From Dendrophyllia cribrosa (taxonomy: Eukaryota > Cnidaria > Anthozoa > Scleractinia > Dendrophylliidae): DNA of 64,000 nucleotides. The stretch is from contig JAJLRJ010000013.1 of the NCBI GenBank assembly GCA_024195265.1, positions 15,949,162-16,013,161 on the forward strand, read 5' to 3'. Positions 27,001-39,000 of this stretch are shown one piece after another; position 1 is the first letter of the stretch; each line of letters starts with the position of its first letter. A program made the translations under genes and the position numbers. The notes under the pieces were generated by a model. That model was not told the origin of the DNA. It did not search any database and saw only the letters and a list, made by a program, of their open reading frames with translations.

Positions 27001-30000
27001 TCAAAGTGTTGGAAACAACATAAGCTTCCAGAATTGGATACGGAATTCGACGTACAAGATGCGTTTCCAGAGTGTCTTTTCTGGCATATCTGCGGTGAAC
27101 ATTCAATACATGACCATAAAGTTCTGCCAATAATTCCAGAATTCTATCGCATGCTACGCCATATGGCTATTATTTTGACATTCTTATTTTTGGCGTTGTG
27201 TTCAGTTATATCTTTTGGCGATACCTACGACATTCCGGCGTGGGCTTCGACCATTGCCATGTTTGGAAGTGGGGTGATTGCAGGACTGTTTTTCCAGGGA
27301 CTGACTAAAGAAAAGAGATTTAGCGGTGCAAGAAAACATGCAATGATGAAATTGATTGAAAACGCTGTCAAAGATTATGTTAAATTCCTTAGGGGCCGCA
27401 CATCCCCAAATAGGCAAGAGAGCCAGCTCCGTGACTACGCCGAGATACAGGTCTAATGAGATAGTTTCCTTTTCGCTGCTCCAACAACTGAGTAAGCGAG
27501 GAGAGTGGTAGACGGGGTGGGAAAGGAAGTGGGAGATTTGGGGTAGCAGGGAAGACGGCCGCCAAGATTGTTTTCTGGTCGTTGTGCAACTGACTTAACC
27601 CTTTAACGAATTCATCCGCAGGAACCATCCCGTGGTAAGGACTCTCTAAAAAACTGTGATCATGTCCCTGGACCTTTTCAGTGCGTTTTACATGAAGTAT
27701 AAAATGTGTTTCGGCTTTCGAATGAATTTCAAGAGGCGCTTTCCATTCGACCAAAAATTCCGGTTTGAAATTAAGGGTATTCCGTGTGGCGAATGAAACG
27801 ATTTTTCGAAACGTTAGGACAACCTCGCGAGGTTATCCTAAAATTCCGGAATTTTATCCCGGGAAAATTTCCGTCCCATTCGCTTCCCAACCCTGAATTT
27901 CCGGAATTTTTGGTTAAATGGAAAGCGCCCAAGCTGTTTACATCAAATTTCTTGCCATTTCTGCAGAGAAATTCCCATGTTTTTCATCTCCTGAGTCTTT
28001 AATAATGTTTCATGGACTTATTTGCTTCAATGAATGCTCCTACTGAAGGAATCACGGCTTGTGATTTTGAAGAAGAGTGTTCGAAGGAAAGCAATCGAGC
28101 TCTGTTGGGTTGTATTAGCGACTGGAAAGGAACATGTTAAACTTTGGCAGCAGTAGGCGCTCTAAGAGTGGAATTTCTAAACAATTTGGTAAAATATTTA
28201 AATTACCATTTGCTTCAAATAATAGTGCTCCATGTGAAAGATTATTTTGTCCTGAATATTTTGATATGTAGTTTGTGGGTGTTAGGAGGTAAAGAAGAGC
28301 TTTTGCCATATTTGCAAATTTCCCTGAGAAATCTGCCGGTTAAAGGGACAGGTTGTGGGCGACAATAAATTTACAGATGCTTAGTACCGATTAATCCCAT
28401 TCCACACGAAAAGACGCACAACTGCAGTCCCTAGTGCGCATGCTTGGATTTTGTTTACATTTTTTTGTTTTGATTTTGACGATACGTTACATTTTGTGAC
28501 TCCATGACGCAAATTTCAAGTTTTACCAGAAGCTGAATGTCCGCCATTATGGATGAGAAAGCTTGCGAAAATAAGCTTCTATTCTGAAGATTGGATAGTT
28601 AAAGATATACAACCAGCAGTTAATTCAACGGATGTTTTCTGCAGTAAACTGTGGAAGATAAACTGACATTCCATCGTGTGAGTCTCACAAAACATGACAT
28701 GCGCAGATGGCACTGCCGGGTACCTTAAACTTGTGTCAGAACTCAAAACAACTTAAATGGGTCAAAATGGTGTATATTATTATAATGATTCTTTTAAATA
28801 ATGATAAAAACGATTAGCCGAAGTTTAAATGGATTTATTTCACACTTATGTCACAAGAGTCACACTTGATTTCCTGGATTTGTAGCTGAGAATTACTCCA
28901 CTGTTAACTTATAAGCATGGACAGAACTTGTAAAGTTATTGTAGACAATGTTATACAGTCATTATATGATGTCACAAGTCTGTAAACTTTAAAATCTTTT
29001 ATCTGGGTTCATCAGTTTTTAAATTTAATGACATATCGTAGTGTTAGAATGTTTATTGTTATCTTTATCTAATTAAGAAATTAATCAATCAGTTAGTTGT
29101 TATTTAAGTTAAAATTGTATTAAATAAATGTCTTAGAATTATTTGGATATCCTGTTTTTATAGTTTTATTTTAATCAGTTGATAGTTACGTTTACTTTAC
29201 GGAACCGGGATGACTTTCAACACACCGCATATAACGGATGCGATCTGTTCAACGAAAATTTCCCGCACGGAATTTACCAAATTATTTGGGTGACAAATGA
29301 AAGGCGATGAAAGAACTGAATTTTCGGTACAAAACTCAGGAGTACCTAACGAATCGTTTCGGTGGAAAGTTGTTCGGAAGATGTTCGGAAGATGTTCGGG
29401 AAACCTTAAGATAGATTTTTCGGAGGGACAAAAATGTCGTTTTGGGTACGAAATAAGTCCAGTTACGGACACCTTTTTCGCGTCCCGAGGGTTTCCGCTT
29501 ACGAGAACTTCCACTGTATTAAAACTACCTTAAAATAATAAAACCTTGATATAATTTAAAAAGTTATTTAAAAACAAGATCCTTCGTAAATCGAGACATG
29601 TTGTTATAAAAGGTGACAGGCCCAGCACCAATCCTGCTCGTCACTAGAAGCATTTTATCCCAGCTTTAGAATACATTTACTTCGGCCAAGTATACGTGCC
29701 TGAGAGGTTTTTCCTTTTAGATCAAAATAAGTATATAACAGGCCAGTTGTTCTCAATGTTGTCGATTCTTTGATCTTGGAAAAAAATCTGTAGCTGTGAT
29801 ACTGACAGGAGGAATTTACGCTTTCCATAGCCTTTTAGAATATTTAGTTATGCCGTCGTTTGTTTGCTAGCTCTTGGCATAACAGTGGAGTTTCTTTGGC
29901 TCACTTTAAAAGTGTTGCAAGATCAATAGCAGCCGCTTAGGTAAGTATGAATTAGTCGCTGCTTGGTTTTAGTTCATTTCTCAGTCCGTGATTAAGTGTG

Positions 30001-33000
30001 AGCGCAAGTCTGCGGTTAGCATAACTTGTAAGATAGTGCTTCTCCATCACGGCTGAAAGAGTCTAATGCCCCATTCACACCAACGGTTAAACATGTTTAA
30101 ATGTTGTTTAGTTTAACTCGGTTTTTAGTCTCTATCTTGAACATTTTTAAATGTATATGACTCAAACTACCTGGAATGGTAATAAAGTCAGTAAAGTTTC
30201 TTTTAGTAAAGATTTCACTCCAAATATTACGGGAGGTTAGGAGATATTTTTCTAAACCTGTTTTAAACTAAACAACATTTAAACATGTTTAAGCGTTGGT
30301 GTGAATGGGGTATAAGATCCAATTCTTATGCGATAGTCATAGCCTATATTGGAATAGTGGCATCTTGCAATTCAGGCGTTGTTAGCTCCTCAAAGTTTAT
30401 TCTGCGTTTACTGAGTTGACGCCGTGTTTCTCGGAGCTAGGCAGTACCTCCATTGTTAGACGAATGGCGTCATTGCATCCGGCTTGAAATATTTTAATTT
30501 CCAGCATGGTAGCTGTTTTGCAATTCTTACAGATGCAAGTGGTTACTAACATAATAACAAAGTTTAAAGAGGATATCAATGCTTCTTCTGATGTTTTTTT
30601 TTGCAATACATTCAACTTGCTTCTTCCAGATTAAGTTTGAGTCAATTTGGAAGTCAAGATACTTTATAGCAAGATTGAAATTATGATTTTGTAGCTTCTT
30701 TTTCGGTGGATGGAAAATTACAAAATTGGATTTGACTATATTGAGTGAGAGCTTTTTAGCACATAGCCATATATGAAAATTATTTAGTTCAACGTTTTTG
30801 TTTGACTTTAGTGTGGAAAAAGTTTTATAGAATAGATTTGCATCGTCTGCAAAGAGGTGAAAATCATTTATATATAATAGGAACAACAAAGGACCAAGAA
30901 CTGATCCCTGTGAAATCCCACAGCTTACATTGCATTTAGCAGATGTTGTATTTTTTACGGTAACAACCTGCTGTGTCTATATAAGGTATGAGACAAACCA
31001 ATCTTTGGCAATGCCACGAATACCGTAATACTCTAATGTTTTCATCAAAATCTGATGAGTGACGGTATCAAATGCTTTACTAAAATCAAGGAATATACCA
31101 AGGAATAGCGTTAGTAAGCGCGTGTTTTCTTTTGAGTTTTCCATACATTTCTCTGTAAAATTGTCTCGCGAAATGTCAGCAGACAGACAAATGTATAGAC
31201 AACCGAAAACGCCACAATACGCTTCAGTCTAGCAAAACTACATCTCTCAATCAAATTTGACAAAAATATTTCAAAATACGTCAGAGATTAAATTATGCCG
31301 TAAATCATTTGCAATCGGATTTCCATACACACTGTATTTTGCACGATGTTTGCCCTGCTTTCAAACTAAGCGGCCAGGCGTGCGTTTCTAAAAAAATTCC
31401 GCAAACCAGCTCAACTTGTGTAGTAAACGTAAGATTTTATTGCTTAGCTTTCAAAATAAAAAAATAAATCTTTATTAGTAAACATTCTGCACATAATACA
31501 GCTTTTCGGGCGCAAAAAGTTTTTGGAACTTTCGAATAACGTACGCAAGGACCGTGAAACTTTGTATTGTTTAGTTTACATACTGCTCACCTGAGAAACG
31601 TGAAGGTAAAAAATGATAACGTCAGCGCCACTATAGAAATGCTGATACCGATGTATGAGATGAGACTCAAGGCAAAAGAATGCTCCTCCTGAAAGTGAAA
31701 GAAAATAGAAACACTTCTGTTTATAGTCACTAACAGCTCAGATTCAGTAAGCATGCCAGAGGTTTATATCAAATTTGTTGGTCAAACTGCCAAACCTTAT
31801 AATAATGGATTAGATGGATAATTTGGGTAATAAACATTCTCAGTTAGCTACACTGGTCAACCAGGTCATTTTAACAGCCTCTGTTCGCTATTTAGTACGT
31901 AACAGCACCCGGTCTTCTGTACTCTTGCTTACTGTAACAGTACATACTGTTACTATACATAGCCTGTAGCTCACTCTTCAAACATTGAGGGCATCCCAGT
32001 CGGAGCAATAAGCATAAAATCTCCAAGAGTTACCTAGCCCAAGGCCACAGATCATACCCTAGCGAATTATTATTTTACTGAGTTCAGAAAAACGTACCAT
32101 GGCGATATTGTTTTGCATGTGTTTGACACGCATGAGCACAGCAAAGCTTGTCAGGTGATAACACTGGCATGTGGTGTGACTGGAATTCTTACTGGTCATA
32201 TAGCAGCCGGCTCCAGACCAGAAACCGCGTGAACTAAGGAAAAAAGGAAACGTTAAAAAATTAAGAATTTCTCTTTGTTGGAGCGTGGAGTAAGTACGGT
32301 ATAGGTATAAAATATGTAGTGGAAGAAGCTCGTTTCGCTCAACCGGCTTATTTCATGAATAAATACCCTGCGAGCAGTGGATTCTTCTACGCCGAGGCAA
32401 TTTTCCCTTTCGTAAACAAGCGATGCCATTTTCACCAACTGTCGTATTATTTTTTTTATCAGAAAAAGAAAAATGCAATTAATTACCTAGAATCGAACCC
32501 GGAACCTCTGCATGCTAACATTCCTCCTTCACCACTAGACCACTGGGTTGATCCGGCAAACTCAAGAAAAATTTAAATATAAAAGGTGCTTTTCTTAATG
32601 ATACATCTATAACCCTAATGGCTCCGTCAATTCCAAGCCCGCTCATCCTCCCCCGGGCATTTGGCGGGCATTTGTCTTTTTTTTTTAAAAAGTTGCAAAT
32701 GCCCCACGGTGGGGTCAGCTTATATGTACAAATCCCCACGGTGGGGCATCTGAAAGAGTGCAAATGCCCGACCCATGGTACAAAATCAAAATTTTTATTT
32801 TAATGATTATTGATGGAAGCAATAATTGCTCACAGATAAATGGATCTTTATTCATGCTAGGAATTCTTTCGTTGTACCTCAGTATTACTTAAATCCGATC
32901 CCTCGTTCGTTCTAAATATTTGTGTTATGTTTCTGCAAAACTTGTGACTCCAATAATTTCCTGTCGATTCTCGTTGTTAATGTGATTAATTTTGATTAAA

Positions 33001-36000
33001 ATTATGCTTACGTTCAATCCATTTACACGGTAATAGTCTATGAGCTGTGAGGCCAAAAATGCATTTTCGTAGCACCCCCCATGGGACATAGTTTCCTTGG
33101 TATCAAAATAAAGCTAAGGGTGTGCTTTATCAAAATCAACTTGTTTCCAGACGTGAAACCTGTGCACGGTCGAGAGAAATGGGTGCTTTTATGGGTGGGG
33201 TGGGTGGGATTATTCTTTGTCCCTTAAACTTGGAATGATACATAACGAAACATACTAGGTATTCTACTTATCTTATCTTCATCCTTTCTAACTCAAACTT
33301 GGAGGAGGTGAGCATCTGATGGTGTGAATTGCAAATAATGCTGTTGCACGATTGTAACATGTTACTATGGCAACAGGCATTTCATTGGTGAGCCATTTCT
33401 CTCTATTTTAGACCCCAAACCCAAAATGATCAATATATTATTTCTAACAATACAACATAGCGTAACAATGATGTCTTCTGGTAAATATTGTTTTTTAATT
33501 TGTCCCTACAGCTAGAAAACCAAAATAAAGAGATACAATACGGTACCAAAGCAATCTCTGTCTACATGTGTCTCATGGTTTAGGGTTGGTTATTTTAACA
33601 TTTCACTAGCAGAAACCAACTAAACAACATTAAATCCACAGAAAATGGCTCTCTACACATATTTAAATTACTGTCAGTCCAACTTTGTCAATGAATATCA
33701 TCTATGTCCTCGGATTTAGATATCACTATCACCCTTGTCATGCTCATCATCATCATCATCATCATCATCATCGCTGTCACCAACTTCACTGGATGTCTCA
33801 TGTGACCTATTCAGGCATTGTTCTCCACAAATGCAAGCATCACTGCAAGAGAGGATACTTTTCACGCAGGAACATCGTTGGGTATTGCATTGGCCTTTGC
33901 ATCCGCAGGAAACTAACTCCATAACTACATCAGGGGCTGGAGCCTGATCCGTCCAGTCGATCGTAAGTGTGCCATCTTTAACAAGCCAACCAGCGACACT
34001 TGGATCAGGTACTGTAGGGTGAGCCTCCAATGCATTCTTCCTCACAAAGGTTTGATAGTTTGCTCGCTGAACATGTTTAGCCAGAGATGCCCCCGTTGGT
34101 GGAAGCTGATGTGACTGTACTTTGGTTGACTTGCAGAAGAGGGTATAACAAAGATCGTTCACACATTTGCCAGGCTTGTTGTATAGGAAATAGTCAAATT
34201 CTTCTATGTGCCGCACATCTTCCTGGGAAGCTGTCAGGCGCTCTCCAAGACACTGAATCATCTTACGTAGATGTTGATCTCCTGTTATAATCTCAAATCC
34301 ATTCTTTTTTCCCTTCCCAGCAAAGGCAATTACGGTATCGCAGCCTGTCAGAGCGTGAAGACCCAATAAGGCCCGACACCCATCAACACCAAGGAACTGA
34401 CAAATTTCTGGTATGCTCATCACGCGTGAGCGTTTTTGGGTACCACTTACAAGAAAAACCCTGGCGGGAATTTTCTCTTATTGGTAACATGCCAGCATCT
34501 CCACATCGGTATCTGAGGATCTAATGCTTATTTCTTGATGCCTACCCTGAGATGCGCGAAACGTATGTAAACTGACATCCTGGTATCGGCTTCTTCTTGT
34601 TCTGTACACAATTCGTTGAAAGTTGTTGCAGAAATAGTACCACAACAAGTTTTGTGCAGGTTGTACCAAGTGCAATGTACAGGGAACGATCTCCAATCTT
34701 CTGTGCGTATACATTTGAACTGGACCATTCACGCACAAGAAAGTTGAGCAGGCATGTCTTGTTGCATCCATTTGCTAGGAATTTCTTCCATTGTCGAGGG
34801 CACCGTTGTTGTGGACTCGAAATATCAATAGAGAGCTGCCCTTCGTTTCCTCGCTTCTGCCTTTCAAAATTCTTTACAGGTATTTCTGGATATTGATCTC
34901 CCAACAAATTCGATTCTTGAAGCATTACCCGCATGTATGAAAATTGTGTCAAACACCGTTGCAGCCAGGTCACCAAATTTGTCGGGTACTCTAACAACCA
35001 TTTGGAGAATCGCCATGGCATCGAATATGACAACTGTGGACAGTTGAAGAGTGGAGTGGAACTTTACTCCCTTCTCAACCAGGCCAGATAGAAGTGATTT
35101 GTTAGTCTTGGCCAATGTACCATCCAAAGCTGCTTAAGACCACGGTAATGGTCCAAGTTCATGTGTCAGCAACTTTTTGACATCCATCTTACGACTTTGA
35201 CCAATAACTAACAATCTACCAAACAGATTTCTATCTGCTCTGACTATAATGTTCTTGCCATTTGTAATCACAGACGTCGTCTTCATAGCCTGGTGGAAAG
35301 TTGCTAGTTTTAGTTTCGGCAACGGGTCAAAAAAGCTAGAAGCATTGGTCACCAATCGGCTTTGGACAAAAGATAAAAAAGTGTTTCCTTTTTCTTTCGC
35401 TTTTAAGAGATCATCGTATCTTTCATGCTTTCAGTTGCTACAAAACCTGAACTGAGACTGACAAGTTCATCCGACTCTTCAAATGGATTTCTCCAGTCTT
35501 CAATGACTCCCTGAACCAGTTTTACACTTGCTTCATCCTTTTTCATGCGGGACTTGCTGGCTTCTTTATGGGATTTACTTCCAACTTCCTTCATCCCCGC
35601 CAAGTCACTGCACTTTTCTATGAATATAGTGCGAGAATGTGTAGTAACTATCCATCTTCGAACTGCTCCTCTTTTTAAACTAAACCCCACTATACCACCT
35701 TTAGTTTTCGTGTTTCTGTTCAACGTTTGTTCGATTGCTTGATCAACGAGTATTTGGGAAAAACCATGTTCTGCAGACCTCTGAACTGCAAACGTACCTT
35801 CCTCCAGACTTCAAGAAGTCGGCGAGCCTCAGTGTGAGTTTCCTTTGTGGACAACATGTGCATCAAGTACGGGCAAACATCGGGAATAATTGGTATGGTC
35901 ATATGCAAAGAACCATGGCAGCATACCCTTCACACAGTTGAGATGCAACTCGACCATGTCCAGATAAGAATTCCAAAAGGTCTTCATCGGGTAATAGTCT

Positions 36001-39000
36001 TCGCTGCAGTATTCTTCATACAGGTTAGACATCATTTTGAACTGTTCACTTTGAAGAAGGTGCTCGAACCTTTCGCCAGAAAAACCGCGTCTGATGTCTT
36101 CTATGAAATTTGCAAAAGCAATTTCATCAACTTGTGTAGCAGGATGCTTTGCTAGCCAGGACTGGAACCCTTGCCACCGAATGCGATGCATTGCATCAAA
36201 AACGGTCTGAAATGCACACATAATCACGAAAATATACAATAGTCACATTTTTATCGTTTATAAATGTTACGGGCAGTAATCTGTACAATTTAGCTATTAA
36301 TCTTCCTCGTCTTTTGATTGCAAAACCTAACTTTTAGTATTTTTTGCTCTTTTTTGCTTGTGGGCATGACAACTCTGCCTTAATTTGTAATTATTTCTTG
36401 CAATCTCTTACGGTGAGCCGCGTTGTAGAAAGTTTAGATACCTTATGCACTCATACAGCTCGATTGTAATGTCGGCCTTCCAGAACTCCTGAGACAGATC
36501 CAGAACCAACAATGCCACTCTCCACAAGTATATCTGCAAGGCCTGCTTCGCCAAACCGCTTGCAAAAGCACAAATGGTGTGGAAAGTGCCCATTCTCAAC
36601 ACTATACGCTGAAAATGTTCCTAATTCTGCTTCATGATATCAAGCGCCTTCGCATATATTGCCTGATCTAAAACAACAATGACATCATGCTGGCCAAGCC
36701 GATCAGCCATTTAAAGAGACCTTTGTAGCACAGCGTAAACTGTTGACAATTCTGTTGGACTAGCTTCGATGACTTGACAGTAACCGATAGGACTTTTGCG
36801 GGGAACATTCTTCTCATGTAACTTCATGTTAAAACCGGTCCATGCTGGGATCACTTGGGGCTGATTCTCGGCGACATTACATATAGTACACTAAAACGCT
36901 TGTCTGCAGAGCATCCAGCCAAGGTCTGTGTCTCTTCCTTGCTTAGAGATGTCCGGGTTCGTCTCAATCAGTTTCTTACCATTGAACGCCTCCTTTGTTG
37001 CAAAGGCATTTTTTCCAGTTTATAGCACTTGTACTAGCGCAAAACGACCTCTTCCTTGGATTAAGCTCAGTCACCATTTATTTGTCGCAAAAAGAACTTG
37101 ATACCCTTTGTGGACAAATGGGACACTTAATTAATTTTAATATGTATTCACCTACATGTACTATGTAAACAGTTCTTCTTGGAAAAAAAACCTTCAAAAC
37201 ATTTTATTTCCTTTTTCCAATGCAAACCGTTTATAAATCTTCTAATTTAGCGAACAGAAAAGTTTGTTGTGAAAAAGAGATTAAGAAAACACCTAATTCC
37301 TTACCTTTAAAACTCTAAACAATTCCAACATGGCGTCCAGACGTATGGGCTCCACTTGTAGACAAAGCGTCATGGGAAAAATGAGGAATCGAACAGGGAA
37401 GCAGCCAAATTAAAGAGAAAAATGACTTCTTTCACAATCCCCGTCTTGTAATCACTTGTGAACACAGATGATTTGTGAACAATTGTAGCTTTTTTTATAG
37501 TAATGTTATAGGCAATTAAATTACATTTTGAAACAAATGTCTCTAATTAAACACCTTAACAACTGTTACCATGGGAACATGTCACAAATGTATAAACATG
37601 TTTTTTTATAACAATTCACAATATGGGATACCTTTCTCAAAGTTTAAGTTTAATTTCGTCAGTAGATTACAGACATATAATTCAGTTTCTATCTCCTTCC
37701 ATTATCCAACGAACAAAATCAACCTACATCCCCACCCACCCCGCCCATAAAAACACCCCCTTTTCTCGCTCATGCACAGGTTTCGTGTCTGGAAACAAGT
37801 TGATTTTGGTTAAGTAAACCCTAAGCTTTATTTTGATACCAAAGAAACCATGTCCCATGGGGGGTGCTACGAAAATGCATTTTTAGCCAATGTTTAGGAA
37901 TTAGCTCATGGACTATAAGGTCGCCAATTAATTGAAACGCTTTTTCAAGTTAAGCCGTTGCTATTGAATTTTTAAATAGCCAGATTCTTCTGTTGCGACA
38001 TATCATGATGGAAAGATACCAAGGCCACAAATGTTGGCAAATAAGACGTCAACAAAAATTGAAAATTTGCCGTGATATAGATATTATCTTCTGTGGCACT
38101 TGAAAGGTAAGGCAATAGGCGCCCTGTTTTGAAAATTGTGTGAAACTTTAATATTTTCACTTAAAAAGTGCAGGAATCAAACGACATTTATCAACTCAGT
38201 TCTTATTTTTTTTATATTGGGGGCAATCAGAAAATTAAAAATAAACAACGAAGCATGTACGAATTTTAATATCCAAAAGATAACTTTGTTTTGACAATGT
38301 CCCACCCCCGGGCTAACCTATTTTAGCAAATGCCCCACCCTTGGGAAAGAAAAGGTATAAAATGCCCGACAAATGCCCGGGGAGGGGGGGATGAGCGGTC
38401 TTGGAATTGACGGAGCCATAACCCTATCCCTAGATCTAATCTAATCGTGAATCTAGCTTAGGTCTAATAATCGCTTTACCTAAACCTAGTTTTGTCTAAT
38501 AATGATAGCCTACTTTCATCCCAATCCAGGAATAAACTATAGAGAAATGGCATTGACCATTACAAAAGGCTTGGTTACTAATGCATGTTAATGATGGCAT
38601 CGACCGTTAAAAATGGCATCGCTTGTTGACGAAAGGGAAATCGGCTACGCTGAGCAATGCCAAACGAGAAAGAAACCACTGCGAGCATCCGTTAGTTTCC
38701 TTTGATCGAGCCGCCGTCCAGCGCCATGGACGAATAAATTAACTTTGAACCAGCAAAACAAGTTTGCAAACATGTTTAGCCTCTCGCGTATGCACTCATA
38801 GACGTAACTGCTGCGTTTAAGCGAGCCCGCTATGCAACAATCAAAATGGCGTCCATGCTTAGTAATCTACATGCGCACTACATTCCTCCGTGATTAATAC
38901 ATTTCGTTGTAATCTGCTGTGCATCTATTATTATCTAGCTGTTTCGAAAACGCCGACTTTTCACGCCATAAATTGCTCGTTTAAACAAAACAATTTCGAT

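Larger units (their letters stand above)
20031..27456 (+). pseudogene. Nested multi-pass membrane protein gene, disrupted
   Basis: Not a family I can name. Reconstructed order: ATG 20031 and a signal peptide ([15 protein letters not shown]), an ectodomain of about 140 residues (exon 1 continues at 23673-24065 after a transposon), an intron of 1.45 kb, and a long exon 25518-27456 with several hydrophobic segments. The split codon at the intron is in phase. Lesions: TAA at 20088-20090 just after the signal peptide, the 3.5 kb insertion at TTAA 20139, and a frameshift near 26640-26680. It lies inside the receptor's TM1-TM2 intron on the opposite strand. Long conserved-looking stretches suggest recent loss or assembly errors for the point lesions. 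Confidence 0.75.

Noticed and set aside
27389..27754. Minus-strand frame opposite the end of the nested gene
   Set aside because: Overlaps the coding exon antisense and shows no motif.
33685..33947. Plus-strand poly-His / poly-Ser frames
   Set aside because: Antisense reading of the trinucleotide repeat that encodes the poly-Asp tail of the minus-strand pseudogene.
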